Origin: Alcanivorax sp. | GTDB taxonomy: Bacteria; Pseudomonadota; Gammaproteobacteria; Pseudomonadales; Alcanivoracaceae | Assembly: GCF_019431375.1 (NCBI RefSeq) | Contig: NZ_CP080267.1 | Coordinates: forward strand, 124,001 to 188,000 | Reading direction: 5' to 3' | DNA: 64,000 bases | Shown: piece after piece, positions 35,927 through 45,119 of the stretch | How the letters are laid out: every line of letters begins with the position of its first letter | Numbering within the stretch: position 1 is the stretch's first letter | Notes under the pieces: generated by a model | Seen by the model: the letters and a program-made list of their open reading frames with translations, nothing else | Told to the model about the DNA's origin: nothing | Databases searched by the model: none | Made by a program: the position numbers and the translations under genes

Positions 35927-36511
35927 GTGTCAGACGAAGAGTTGGTCAAGAAAGCCAAAACCGGCGATCAGCGTGCCTTTGAAGTGCTGGTGCGCAAATA
36001 TCAGCAGCGTATTTTCGCCCTGATAAGCCGTTATGTGCGTGACTCGGATGAAGTGCAGGACGTGGCCCAGGAAGCCTTTCTCAAAGCCTGGCGTGCCTTG
36101 CCCCGTTTCCGGGGTGACAGTGCTTTTTACACCTGGCTTTATCGTATTGCCGTGAATACCGCCAAGAATCATCTGGTGGCCGCCGGTCGGCGGCCGCCGG
36201 GCTCTGACCTGGATGCGGCCGAGGCCGAACAGTATGCCGGGGCAGAAATGCTGCACGAGATTGGAACCCCGGAGTCCCTCGTGTTGTCACAGGAATTGGA
36301 AGCAGTGATTCATCGATCCATTGATGAACTGCCCCACGAACTGAAAACTGCCGTTACCCTGCGGGAATTCGAGGGCCTCAGCTATGAGGACATCGCGGCG
36401 GTAATGGAATGCCCGGTGGGAACTGTTCGTTCCCGCATTTTCCGGGCCAGGGAAGCAATTGATAACGCTGTACGCCCACTTCTGGGCTCCCAGCGTGGCG
36501 ACAAAGGGTGA
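35927..36511 (+). CDS. algU: extracytoplasmic-stress sigma factor AlgU/RpoE
   Basis: 194 residues from GTG 35927. Region 2 is 'AFEVLVRKYQQRIFALISRYVRDSDEVQDVAQEAFLKAWRALPRFRGDSAFYTWLYRIAVNTAKN' and region 4 is 'DLPHELKTAVTLREFEGLSYEDIAAVMECPVGTVRSRIFRAREAID' in type (here ELPHELKT), both textbook ECF group 2. It directs transcription of envelope-stress genes and is held by MucA until proteolysis. The AlgU-MucA-MucB-RseC-MucD operon order is complete downstream. Confidence 0.95.
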   Translation: MSDEELVKKAKTGDQRAFEVLVRKYQQRIFALISRYVRDSDEVQDVAQEAFLKAWRALPRFRGDSAFYTWLYRIAVNTAKNHLVAAGRRPPGSDLDAAEAEQYAGAEMLHEIGTPESLVLSQELEAVIHRSIDELPHELKTAVTLREFEGLSYEDIAAVMECPVGTVRSRIFRAREAIDNAVRPLLGSQRGDKG

Positions 36512-36515
36512 GTGT

Positions 36516-37082
36516 ATGAGCAGGGACCTGGAAACACTGTCCGCCTTCCTTGACGGGGAAACCAGCGAGCTGGAAACCCGTCGGGTAATGCGTGATATCG
36601 ACAATGCCGACCTGGATGCGTTGTCCCGTTGGCAGCTGGCCCGGGATGTGATGCACAACCAGCCATCCATGAGCGTACCGGCGGGTTTCAACGCCAGTCT
36701 GTCTGCGGCCCTGGCGGCCGAACAGGCGTCGTCGCGTCGTCCGGCCTGGTTGGGCAGTGTGAGCCGACTGGCAGTGGCCGCTTCCGTGGCAGCCGCGACG
36801 GTAGTGGGTTGGCAGAGCTGGGAGGGGACCCAGTCTTCCGGTGCCGCGCCAGCGATGGTAGCGGCCCAGGATTCTCGCATGAGCCGCCCGTTTGCGGAGG
36901 CCTCCCTGGTGTCCCGCTCCTTCAATGGTGGCAATGCGGTGGCGACACCGGCCGCCCAGGTTCAGCCCCGTGGCAACGACATGTTGCTGCGGCACAGTGA
37001 GTTTGCTGCCCGTAACAGTGGTCAGGGGATGATGCCTTTTGCTCGCCTGGTCAGCATGGACGCCCGCAGTGGAGCCCGCTAA
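36516..37082 (+). CDS. mucA: anti-sigma factor MucA/RseA
   Basis: 188 residues from ATG 36516, four bases after algU. The N-terminal sigma-binding domain is 'LETLSAFLDGETSELETRRVMRDI' with 'LSRWQLARDVMHN'. One membrane helix lies near residues 85-103 ('SRLAVAASVAAATVVGW'), then a periplasmic tail. It sequesters AlgU at the inner membrane and is destroyed by regulated proteolysis upon envelope stress. Confidence 0.92.
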   Translation: MSRDLETLSAFLDGETSELETRRVMRDIDNADLDALSRWQLARDVMHNQPSMSVPAGFNASLSAALAAEQASSRRPAWLGSVSRLAVAASVAAATVVGWQSWEGTQSSGAAPAMVAAQDSRMSRPFAEASLVSRSFNGGNAVATPAAQVQPRGNDMLLRHSEFAARNSGQGMMPFARLVSMDARSGAR

Positions 37083-37085
37083 CGG

Positions 37086-38051
37086 ATGATGCTGCGCGCA
37101 CTCGCCCTTTCCCTGTCTCTTTGCACGCCCCTGGTGGCGCTGGCGGATGATTCGCCAGCGCACGACCAGCTTCAGGCCATGGCCGAGGCCAATCGTTCCC
37201 TGAATTATACCGGCCGCTTTCTCTACCAGTTCGGTGCTGAAGTCAGCACCATGGAAGTCAGCCATGCGGTGATCGAGGGTCGACAATACCAGCGTCTGAC
37301 TCATCTGGATGGTCGTCTGGTGGAAGTTATCCGTCGTGGTGACGAGGTACTTTGCCTTCATCCAGACCGCAGTCTTACTCGTCTCAGTAGCAAACAGGTC
37401 GGTCCTCTGGCCCTGGGCGATCGATTGGCCAGTGACCTGCCGGAACAGTACAACATCCTTGTTGACGGCGATGGCCGGGTAGCCGGGCGCAATGCCACAC
37501 GCATGCGAGTGGCGCCGCTGGATACCCACCGCTACGGGTATCGCCTGTGGCTGGATCAGGAATCTCGCTTGCTGCTGAAATCCGAAGTGGTGGATGGCAG
37601 TGGTGTGGCGTTGGAGCGAGTGGAGTTTGTCACTCTCACCTTGTCTCCGCCGCTGAGTCTGGATCATTTTGCGGTGCCGGAAGCCCGTCACGAAAAAGCG
37701 TTGGCGCCGGTGGCCGAGTCTCACCCCTCCCTGAAGCTGGCGGTTACTCCGGAGTGGCTGCCAGCCGGTTTCCGCGCCATGGAACAGGACTGGCGGCAGG
37801 CGGCAACCGATCGCGTGCCGGTAGCTGCCCGTGGTTTCAGTGATGGACTGGCGGCCTTTACAGTATTCGTGGAAGCCATCGGTGAGAACAGCGTGGAAGA
37901 GGGCGTCAGCCGGGTTGGCCCCACGGTGGCGGTAAGCCGTCGCCTCGCCGCCCCCAGTGGCGTCTATCTGGTGACTCTGGTCGGCGAAGTGCCGCAGAGT
38001 ACCGCGCTGCGGGTGATCGATGGCATCAGCGTCCGGGAAAGTCAGCCGTAA
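37086..38051 (+). CDS. mucB: periplasmic regulator MucB/RseB
   Basis: 321 residues with a signal peptide (first ~21 residues, 'LALSLSLCTPLVALA') followed by the two-domain MucB/RseB fold: an LolA-like part ('ANRSLNYTGRFLYQFGAEVSTMEVSHAVIEG') and a C-terminal part ('TPEWLPAGFRAMEQDW'). It binds the periplasmic tail of MucA and shields it from cleavage, and senses mislocalised lipopolysaccharide in relatives. It starts three bases after mucA and overlaps rseC by one base. Confidence 0.93.
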   Translation: MMLRALALSLSLCTPLVALADDSPAHDQLQAMAEANRSLNYTGRFLYQFGAEVSTMEVSHAVIEGRQYQRLTHLDGRLVEVIRRGDEVLCLHPDRSLTRLSSKQVGPLALGDRLASDLPEQYNILVDGDGRVAGRNATRMRVAPLDTHRYGYRLWLDQESRLLLKSEVVDGSGVALERVEFVTLTLSPPLSLDHFAVPEARHEKALAPVAESHPSLKLAVTPEWLPAGFRAMEQDWRQAATDRVPVAARGFSDGLAAFTVFVEAIGENSVEEGVSRVGPTVAVSRRLAAPSGVYLVTLVGEVPQSTALRVIDGISVRESQP

Positions 38052-38527
38052 TGCTGCTTGAGCAGGGCACAGTAGTGGCGGTGGAAGCTGGCGCTATCTG
38101 GGTGGAGACGGTGCGAGCTTCCACCTGTGGTGCCTGCAAGGCCAAGGCCGGTTGCGGCCATCATCTCGTCAATCAACAGCAGAGCGGGCAGCGTGCCCAC
38201 CTGCGTGTTCCTGTTTCTTCCCGTGAGATTCATCAGGTTGGTGATACCGTGCAACTGGCACTGCCGGAAGGCGCCCTCATGCGTGGCGCCTTGTGGGTCT
38301 ATGGCTTGCCCCTGGCATTGCTGGTCGCTGGATCGGTGCTGGGAACCTTGCTGCCGGTAACGGCGTTTGATGCGTCAGCCCTGTTTGGAATGGGCGGCCT
38401 GGTGCTGGGTTTTGTGATCAACCGTGTACTGAGCCGAAGTGCCAGTCATAATCGGGCCTATCAGCCGTATCTGGTGGCATCCGGGGACGACGGTTGCCAA
38501 GCGGTGGTAGTTCAGCCTGCAAAATAA
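38051..38527 (+). CDS. rseC: SoxR-reducing / sigma-E regulator RseC (MucC)
   Basis: 158 residues. The N-terminal cysteine cluster 'STCGACKAKAGCGHHL' and two membrane helices ('GLPLALLVAGSVLGTLLP' and 'ALFGMGGLVLGFVINRVL') define the RseC/MucC family. In E. coli RseC aids SoxR reduction and modestly affects sigma-E. It overlaps mucB by one base and is 12 bases before mucD. Confidence 0.92.
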   Translation: MLLEQGTVVAVEAGAIWVETVRASTCGACKAKAGCGHHLVNQQQSGQRAHLRVPVSSREIHQVGDTVQLALPEGALMRGALWVYGLPLALLVAGSVLGTLLPVTAFDASALFGMGGLVLGFVINRVLSRSASHNRAYQPYLVASGDDGCQAVVVQPAK

Positions 38528-38539
38528 AAGGAGAGCCCA

Positions 38540-39988
38540 ATGAGCGGATTTCAGCGAGTGGCGACACTGTGTCTGGTGATTTTCACCGGCCTGCTGGTGG
38601 CCTGTGCCGAGCCGGATGGCAAAACCTCCCGGGAGCGGGCCGAACCGCTGGTGACCGGGCTGCCGGATTTCACCCGCCTGGTGGAGAAAGAGGGCCCGGC
38701 AGTAGTGAATATCAGCACCATTACCCGTCAGAGCGAAGAGTCCGTCCGTGACCAGCTGGGTCAGCTCCCGGAATTCTTTCGTCGCTTTTTTGAACAGTTT
38801 GGTGGTGAAGACGGCGTGCCCTCCATGCCGCAGGAACGAGAAGCCCGTTCACTGGGGTCCGGTTTCATCATTTCCGCCGACGGCTATGTACTGACCAACA
38901 ACCACGTGGTGGCTGAGGCGGACGAAATCATCGTGCGTCTGCAGGACCGCCGCGAGCTGAAGGCCGAGCTGGTCGGTGCCGACGAGCAGAGTGATCTGGC
39001 CCTGCTGAAGCTGGATGGCGAAGACCTGCCGGTGGCCAACATCGGCTCCTCCGAGGATCTGAAGGTCGGTGAGTGGGTGCTGGCCATCGGTGCGCCTTTC
39101 GGCTTCGACAGCAGCGTGACTGCCGGTATTGTCAGCGCCAAGGGCCGCAGCCTGCCCAATGACAGCTATGTGCCCTTTATCCAGACCGATGTGGCCATCA
39201 ACCCGGGCAACAGCGGTGGCCCGCTGTTCAACCTGAGCGGGGAAGTGGTGGGCATCAATTCCCAGATATTCAGCCGCTCCGGTGGCTACATGGGGGTGAG
39301 TTTTGCCATTCCCATTGATATGGCCATGGATGTGGTGAGCCAGATTAAGGAACACGGCAAGGTCAGCCGTGGCTGGCTGGGTGTGCTGATCCAGGAAGTG
39401 GATCGGGACCTGGCGGAATCCTTTGGGCTGGATCAGCCGAAAGGGGCGCTGGTCTCCCAGGTGCTGGAAGGTTCTCCTGCAGAGGCGGCCGGTGTTCAGG
39501 CTGGTGACATCATTGTCTCGTTTAACGGCGAAGCCATCTATCGTTCCTCCGAACTGCCTCGCTGGGTCGGTCGGGTGACACCGGAAACGGATGTCTCCAT
39601 GGTGGTGATTCGTGATGGTGAGGAAAAGGAACTGGACGTGACCATTGGCCTGCTGCCGGATGACCCGGAGATGGCCCTGCGTGGCTCTGCTGGCCAGGCC
39701 GCACCGGATGGCGCCAATGCCCTGGGGCTCAAAGTGCGTGCCGCCAGTGCCGCCGAGCTGAGTCGCCTGGATCTGAAAGCCGGGGTGATCGTCACCGAGG
39801 TGGGTGATGGACCGGCCGCGAAGGCAGGCATTGCCAGCGGGGATATCCTGGTGACGCTGAACAATAAACCGGTGAATGACCCGGAATCCTTCAGTGAGGT
39901 GGTGGCGGGCCTGCCTGAGAGCGGGACCGTGGCCGCCCTGATCAATCGGGATGGCAACCCCCGTTTCCTGCCCATCAAGCTGCCCTGA
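38540..39988 (+). CDS. mucD: periplasmic serine protease MucD/DegP-like, with lipobox
   Basis: 482 residues: trypsin-like domain with His 122 ('LTNNHVVAEA'), Asp 152 ('SDLALLKL') and Ser 225 ('NPGNSGGPLF'), then two PDZ domains (about 280-370 and 395-475). It degrades misfolded periplasmic proteins and limits AlgU activation. The N-terminus 'FTGLLVACAEPDGK' contains a Leu-Val-Ala-Cys lipobox at residues 19-22, suggesting this copy is a lipoprotein rather than a freely soluble protease. A GGAGA site precedes the ATG. Confidence 0.95.
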   Translation: MSGFQRVATLCLVIFTGLLVACAEPDGKTSRERAEPLVTGLPDFTRLVEKEGPAVVNISTITRQSEESVRDQLGQLPEFFRRFFEQFGGEDGVPSMPQEREARSLGSGFIISADGYVLTNNHVVAEADEIIVRLQDRRELKAELVGADEQSDLALLKLDGEDLPVANIGSSEDLKVGEWVLAIGAPFGFDSSVTAGIVSAKGRSLPNDSYVPFIQTDVAINPGNSGGPLFNLSGEVVGINSQIFSRSGGYMGVSFAIPIDMAMDVVSQIKEHGKVSRGWLGVLIQEVDRDLAESFGLDQPKGALVSQVLEGSPAEAAGVQAGDIIVSFNGEAIYRSSELPRWVGRVTPETDVSMVVIRDGEEKELDVTIGLLPDDPEMALRGSAGQAAPDGANALGLKVRAASAAELSRLDLKAGVIVTEVGDGPAAKAGIASGDILVTLNNKPVNDPESFSEVVAGLPESGTVAALINRDGNPRFLPIKLP

Positions 39989-40170
39989 GGGTTCACAGCT
40001 TTCCGGCTTGCATGGCGAATTGGACCTTTATCCGGTTCTCATGCAAGCCGTCCTCATGCCCTGTCGGACACAGGATGGCCAACTCCCGTGCAACCCCCTC
40101 GCGTTCAGGCTAGAATCGCGCCCCACTGCGTGCCGTTTTCCCGGCAACACCCTTTTGTGCAACAGGCCCT

Positions 40171-41970
40171 ATGACTGATATCAAGAATATTCGCAACTTC
40201 TCCATCATCGCCCACATCGACCATGGCAAATCCACCCTGGCGGACCGCTTTATCCAGGTCTGCGGTGGCCTGACCCAGCGCGAGCTGAAGGAGCAGGTGC
40301 TGGACTCCATGGAGCTGGAAAGAGAGCGGGGCATTACCATCAAGGCCCAGAGCGTGACGCTCTACTACAAGGCCCGGGATGGGGAAACCTACCAGCTGAA
40401 TTTCATTGATACCCCGGGGCACGTGGATTTCTCCTACGAGGTGTCGCGCTCCCTGTCCGCCTGTGAAGGGGCCCTACTGGTGGTGGATGCGGCCCAGGGC
40501 GTGGAAGCCCAGTCCGTGGCCAACTGCTACACGGCCATTGAGCAGGATCTGGAAGTGCTGCCGGTGCTCAACAAGATCGACTTGCCCCAGGCCGAGCCGG
40601 AGATGGTGATCAACGAAATCGAAGAGATCATCGGTCTGGATGCCCACGATGCCTGCCGGGTGTCCGCCAAGACCGGGGTTGGCGTGGATGACCTGCTGGA
40701 GCAGCTGGTGGAGCGTATTCCCGCCCCGGAAGGGGAGCGGGAAGGGGATATGCAGGCGCTGATCATCGACTCCTGGTTCGACAACTACCTGGGCGTGATT
40801 TCCCTGGTGCGAATGAAGCATGGCCGCCTGAAGAAGGGCGACAAGATTCTGGTGAAATCCACTGGCCAGACCCATGTGGTGGATCAGCTGGGCATCTTCA
40901 CCCCGAAACGTACCGAGACAAAACACCTGGAAGCCGGGGAAGTGGGCTGGGTGAGCGGCAGCATCAAGGACATTCATGGTGCGCCGGTGGGCGATACCCT
41001 GACCCTGGCCAAAACGCCGGATGTGCCGGCACTGCCGGGCTTCAAGAAAGTGAAGCCGCAGGTGTATGCGGGCATGTTCCCGGTCAGTGCCGATGATTAC
41101 GAAGACTTCCGTGATGCCCTGGCCAAGCTGACCCTCAACGATGCCTCGTTGTTCTACGAGCCGGAAACCTCCGACGCCCTGGGCTTCGGCTTCCGGGTGG
41201 GTTTCCTGGGCATGCTGCACATGGAGATCATCCAGGAGCGCCTGGAGCGTGAATACGACCTGGATCTGATCACCACCGCGCCCACGGTGGTCTATGAAAT
41301 TGTCCTGTCCGATGAAAGCGTGCTCTACGTGGACAACCCCTCAAAGCTGCCGGAAGGCAACAAGATCGAGGAATTCCGCGAGCCCATCGCCCGCGTCAAT
41401 ATCCTGGTGCCCCAGGAGTTTGTGGGTAATGTGATCACCCTGTGCGTGGAGCGCCGTGGCTCGCAGATCAATATGCAGTACCTGGGCAAGCAGGTGGCTC
41501 TGACCTACGACATCCCCATGGCCGAAGTGGTGCTGGATTTCTTCGACCGGATCAAATCCGTGAGCCGGGGTTTTGCCTCCATGGATTATGCCTTCGAGCG
41601 CTTCGAAGCCACCAAGTTGGTGCGGGTGGATGTACTGATCAATGGCGACAAGGTGGATGCCCTGGCCATGATCTGTCACCTGGACCAGTCCGCCTACCGG
41701 GGCCGGGCCCTGTGCGAGAAGATGAAGGAACTGGTGCCGCGGCAGATGTTCGATGTGGCCATTCAGGCTGCTATTGGCAGCAAGATCATTGCCCGTCAGA
41801 CCGTCAAGGCGTTGCGCAAGAACGTGACCGCCAAGTGCTACGGCGGCGACGTATCGCGCAAGAAAAAGCTGCTGCAGAAACAGAAAGAAGGCAAGAAACG
41901 CATGAAACAGGTGGGCAATGTGGAAATCCCCCAGGAAGCGTTCCTTGCGGTACTGAAGGTGGATGATTAG
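40171..41970 (+). CDS. lepA: translation elongation factor 4 (LepA)
   Basis: 599 residues, the family length. GTPase motifs are 'AHIDHGKSTLADR' (G1), 'DTPGHVDF' (G3) and 'NKIDLP' (G4). The C-terminal domain unique to LepA ends 'RKKKLLQKQKEGKKRMKQVGNVEIPQEAFL'. EF4 acts on ribosomes, affecting back-translocation or initiation under stress. It precedes lepB by two bases, the classic lepAB operon. Confidence 0.97.
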   Translation: MTDIKNIRNFSIIAHIDHGKSTLADRFIQVCGGLTQRELKEQVLDSMELERERGITIKAQSVTLYYKARDGETYQLNFIDTPGHVDFSYEVSRSLSACEGALLVVDAAQGVEAQSVANCYTAIEQDLEVLPVLNKIDLPQAEPEMVINEIEEIIGLDAHDACRVSAKTGVGVDDLLEQLVERIPAPEGEREGDMQALIIDSWFDNYLGVISLVRMKHGRLKKGDKILVKSTGQTHVVDQLGIFTPKRTETKHLEAGEVGWVSGSIKDIHGAPVGDTLTLAKTPDVPALPGFKKVKPQVYAGMFPVSADDYEDFRDALAKLTLNDASLFYEPETSDALGFGFRVGFLGMLHMEIIQERLEREYDLDLITTAPTVVYEIVLSDESVLYVDNPSKLPEGNKIEEFREPIARVNILVPQEFVGNVITLCVERRGSQINMQYLGKQVALTYDIPMAEVVLDFFDRIKSVSRGFASMDYAFERFEATKLVRVDVLINGDKVDALAMICHLDQSAYRGRALCEKMKELVPRQMFDVAIQAAIGSKIIARQTVKALRKNVTAKCYGGDVSRKKKLLQKQKEGKKRMKQVGNVEIPQEAFLAVLKVDD

Positions 41971-41972
41971 AG

Positions 41973-42763
41973 ATGGATATTGATATCGGCTTCTGGCTGA
42001 CCCTGGCCCTGGCGGTCACCGTGGCGGTGTGGTTGATCGACAAGGTCTTCAAGCTCAAACAGAAGGGCGGGCGTGTGGAAGGGGCGGTGGAAACCTCCAA
42101 CTCCCTGATTTCCGTCTTCTTTGTGGTACTGGTGATCCGCTCCTTCATCATTGAGCCGTTTACCATCCCGTCCGGTTCCATGCTGCCGACCCTGCAGGTA
42201 AACGACTTCATTCTGGTGAACAAATTCGCCTATGGCCTGCGTCTGCCGGTAACCAACACCAAGATCGTTGAGACCGGTGAGCCCCAAAGGGGCGATGTCA
42301 TGGTTTTCAAGTTTCCGGAGAACCGCAGCCAGAACTTCATCAAGCGGGTGGTTGGCCTCCCCGGTGACACCGTGCAGGTAAAAGACAACGTGGTCACCGT
42401 GAATGGCGAGGAGATCAAGCGTGAGCTGGCCCGGGAGTGGGAAGGCTCCGGAGCCTGGCGGCGCGAGTATGTGGAGCAACTCGGTGACAGCCGTCACCTG
42501 ATCTGGCAGGAAGGCAAGATCAACCCCTTCACCGGCCGTAAGGTCCCGCAGAGCCGCACTCAGGGTGAATGGCAAGTGCCGGAAGGTGCCTACTTTGTGA
42601 TGGGCGACAACCGGGATAACAGTAACGACAGTCGATTCTGGGGTATAGTCCGGAAGAGCTGGTAGTGGGAGAGGCGTTCCTTATCTGGATGCACTGGAAG
42701 CCGATCTTCTCAATACCCAGTTTTTCTCGTAATGGCGCCATAGACAAGGTGGAGGCAAACTAA
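41973..42763 (+). CDS. lepB: signal peptidase I, frameshifted in this sequence
   Basis: Two N-terminal membrane helices flank a short loop; the catalytic Ser 69 is in 'IPSGSMLPTL' and the Lys 124 in 'FIKRVVGLPGD'. Box E 'MGDNRDNSNDSRFWG' is present. Just after it the frame breaks: four Gs at 42640-42643 where five would read Trp-Gly-Tyr-Ser-Pro-Glu-Glu-Leu and continue to a TAA at 42763 (263 residues, including the typical 'FLIWMHWKPIF' end). As read, the protein stops at 42665 and loses its last 33 residues. LepB is essential for signal-peptide removal, so this is probably a homopolymer sequencing error. Confidence 0.93.
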
Positions 42764-42765
42764 CA

Positions 42766-43146
42766 ATGATGACAAGGCCCTCACAGCAACGTGGGATCTC
42801 TCTGATCGGTTGGGCGGTGATGCTGCTGGTTGCGGTTGTGCTAGGCACGGCTGCACTGCGCATGGTGCCAGCCTACATGGAATACAACACTGTCTCTTCG
42901 TCGATCAAGTCGCTGCTGCAGGACAGCAAGACCGCATTGATGTCGCCCCGTGAGGTGCGTGAGGCATTGAACAAACGTTTCACCATCAATCAGGTCAACG
43001 TGATCAGCGCATACGATCTTGGAGTCACCAAGGAAGGCGGGGTTCTTACAGTCAGTACGGATTACGAGGTCCGTGAACCCATGTTCTACAACGTCAGCAT
43101 CGTGATGACCTTTAAGGACGAGTTCAGCAAAGACGTTCGCCAGTGA
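42766..43146 (+). CDS. DUF4845 small membrane-anchored protein
   Basis: 126 residues with 'QQRGISLIGWAVMLLVAVVLGTAAL' as one N-terminal membrane helix resembling a pilin-like start, then a soluble domain with 'VPAYMEYNTVSSSIKSLLQD'. DUF4845 proteins almost always sit between lepB and rnc in gammaproteobacteria, exactly as here. Function unknown. It overlaps rnc (GTGA). Confidence 0.88.
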   Translation: MMTRPSQQRGISLIGWAVMLLVAVVLGTAALRMVPAYMEYNTVSSSIKSLLQDSKTALMSPREVREALNKRFTINQVNVISAYDLGVTKEGGVLTVSTDYEVREPMFYNVSIVMTFKDEFSKDVRQ

Positions 43147-43829
43147 ATAACGATCTTGACCGATTGATGGCCCGCCTGGGCTATCGCTTCAATGATATTG
43201 ACCTGTTGGCGCTGGCACTGACTCATCGCAGTGTCAGTCGCCATCGCAACTACGAGCGCCTGGAATTTCTCGGGGATGCCCAGCTCGGGCAGATTATTTC
43301 CGTGGCCCTTTTCGAGCGCTTTCCCGATGCAGCAGAAGGGCAGCTCACCCGCATGCGGGCGTCCTTGGTGCGCGGCCAGACCCTGGCCCTGGTGGCCCGA
43401 GAGCTGGGGCTGGGGGATTACCTGGTGCTGGGCGGCGGGGAACTGAAAAGCGGCGGGTTCCGTCGCGATTCCATTCTGGCCGATTCCCTGGAAGCCATTA
43501 TCGGTGCCATCCTGCTGGATGGCGGCGAGTCGCCATGCCGGGAGGTGGTGCTGAACTGGTTCGATGAACGGCTGCAGATCATCACCCCGCAAAGTGCCCA
43601 GAAAGACGCCAAAACCCGTCTGCAGGAATGGCTGCAGGCCCGCAAATTCGAATTGCCCACCTATCAGGTCACCCAGGTGGAAGGCCTTGCCCCCAAGCAG
43701 ACCTTCGAAGTGACCTGTGAGCTGGAGCAGATGCAACAAACCTTCAAGGCCCAGGGAGCCAGTCGCCGCAAGGCCGAACAACAGGTCGCGGCCACTGTTC
43801 TGAGCTGGCTGGAGCAGCAGTATGACTGA
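43143..43829 (+). CDS. rnc: ribonuclease III
   Basis: 228 residues from GTG 43143. The RNase III signature 'ERLEFLGDAQLGQII' carries Glu 41 and Asp 45, and 'DSLEAIIGAILLDGG' provides the second acidic pair. The double-stranded-RNA-binding domain is C-terminal (from 'DAKTRLQEWLQ' to 'KAEQQVAATVL'). It processes rRNA and other double-stranded RNAs. It overlaps era by eight bases. Confidence 0.97.
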   Translation: MNNDLDRLMARLGYRFNDIDLLALALTHRSVSRHRNYERLEFLGDAQLGQIISVALFERFPDAAEGQLTRMRASLVRGQTLALVARELGLGDYLVLGGGELKSGGFRRDSILADSLEAIIGAILLDGGESPCREVVLNWFDERLQIITPQSAQKDAKTRLQEWLQARKFELPTYQVTQVEGLAPKQTFEVTCELEQMQQTFKAQGASRRKAEQQVAATVLSWLEQQYD

Positions 43830-44730
43830 CGAAAAACCGACCCGGTGTGGCATGGTCTCCATCGTTGGCCGTCCCAATGTGGGCAAATCCACATTGATGA
43901 ATCACTTGATCGGGCAAAAGGTCAGCATTACCTCCCGGAAACCGCAAACCACCCGGCACCGTATTCACGGCATTCATACCCGTGACAACTATCAGATCAT
44001 CTTTGCCGATACTCCCGGCATTCATACCGGTCAGGAGCGGGCGCTCAATCGGGCCATGAATGAGGCGGCGGTATCGACCCTCAGTGGTGTGGACGTGGTC
44101 TGCATGATGGTGGATGGCCTCAAGTGGACCCCGGCCGATGAGCATGTGCTGTCACTGTTGCCACAGCACCCGGAAATGCCGGTGTTGCTGATCATCAACA
44201 AGGTGGACAGCCTGGAAGACAAGGCCCAGTTACTGCCGCACATCGAAGCGCTCAGCGAGCGTTATCCTTTCGATGCGGTAGTACCGGTATCTGCACTCAA
44301 GGAACAGAATCTGGAAGAGCTGGAAAAGGCTCTGGTAGAACGCTTGCCGGAAGGGGAATTCTGGTACGACGAAGATCAGCTCACCGACCGCAGCCTGCGC
44401 TTCATGGCAGCAGAAATCATCCGCGAGAAGGTGGTTCGTCAATTAGGCCAGGAGCTTCCCCACCAAGTCAGCGTGGAAGTGGAAATGTGGGAAGACGGCC
44501 CCCGCATCACCGAAATCTCCGCCGCCATCCTGGTGGAACGCCGTGGCCAGAAAAAGATCCTCATCGGTGACGGTGGCGACCGCATCAAGCAGATTGGCAC
44601 CCAGGCTCGGGAAGATATCGAACGTCTCATCGAGCGCAAGGTGATGCTCAATCTGTGGGTGAAGATCAAGGCCGGCTGGTCTGACGATGCCCGGGCGCTG
44701 CGTTCGCTTGGCTATGACGAACGGAATTAA
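43822..44730 (+). CDS. era: GTPase Era
   Basis: 302 residues: 'VGRPNVGKSTLMNHLIG' (G1), 'DTPGIHTG' (G3), 'NKVDSL' (G4) and a C-terminal KH domain with 'ILIGDGGDRIKQIGTQAREDIE'. Era binds 16S rRNA near its 3' end and checks small-subunit assembly. Its stop is followed within 20 bases by GCTAG-type repeats and a MITE-like element, so the era-recO junction is longer than usual. Confidence 0.97.
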   Translation: MTDEKPTRCGMVSIVGRPNVGKSTLMNHLIGQKVSITSRKPQTTRHRIHGIHTRDNYQIIFADTPGIHTGQERALNRAMNEAAVSTLSGVDVVCMMVDGLKWTPADEHVLSLLPQHPEMPVLLIINKVDSLEDKAQLLPHIEALSERYPFDAVVPVSALKEQNLEELEKALVERLPEGEFWYDEDQLTDRSLRFMAAEIIREKVVRQLGQELPHQVSVEVEMWEDGPRITEISAAILVERRGQKKILIGDGGDRIKQIGTQAREDIERLIERKVMLNLWVKIKAGWSDDARALRSLGYDERN

Positions 44731-44734
44731 GCGG

Positions 44735-45114
44735 CGAGCCTCTAGCGACGAGCTGCTAGGGAGCCTCTGAATAACTCCTTGCATGCTCAGTCTTTCAGGC
44801 TGGCTCGCAATCTAGGCGCGCTTTTGAAGGTGTATGTCCATCCATCGAAAAAGCGCAACAACGAGTGCGGGCCAGCCTGGAAGACCCGGAGGGCGCGGCC
44901 TGAAGGGCCCATCTGCTGCGCTTTGTCGCTAGGAAAGGGAACCACCCTGCCCGTCGCGACAAAACACAACAGCTGCACCCTTCAGGCCACGCTGAGTACG
45001 CAAGGAGTTATTCAGAGGCTCCCTAAAAAAACACTTTGTTCGGCTTTAGGCGAGGCACCATTCTGAAAGCTAGAAGCTAGAAGCTAGAAGCTAGAAGCTA
45101 GGAGCTAGGAGCTG
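44735..45114. repeat. heptad-armed element (GCTAGAA type) disrupted by a MITE
   Basis: The left part (44735-44758) is CTAGCGACGAGCTGCTA-like; the right arm (45066-45114) is tandem GCTAGAA and GCTAGGA units. The spacer before the right arm ('CACTTTGTTCGG...GGCACCATTCTGAAA') closely resembles that of the element at 45786-45913, so the two are copies, and this one was split by the 265-bp insertion. Confidence 0.7.
44759..45023. mobile_element. MITE-like element, 265 bp, 32-bp terminal inverted repeats
   Basis: The ends, GGGAGCCTCTGAATAACTCC onward and the mirror at 44992-45023, match over 30 of 32 bases. A TA dinucleotide is repeated on both sides (44757-44758 and 45024-45025), the duplication made by IS630/Tc1-type transposases. 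The interior has no open frame that looks like a transposase. It sits inside a heptad element between era and recO. Confidence 0.75.
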
Positions 45115-45119
45115 TCCCC

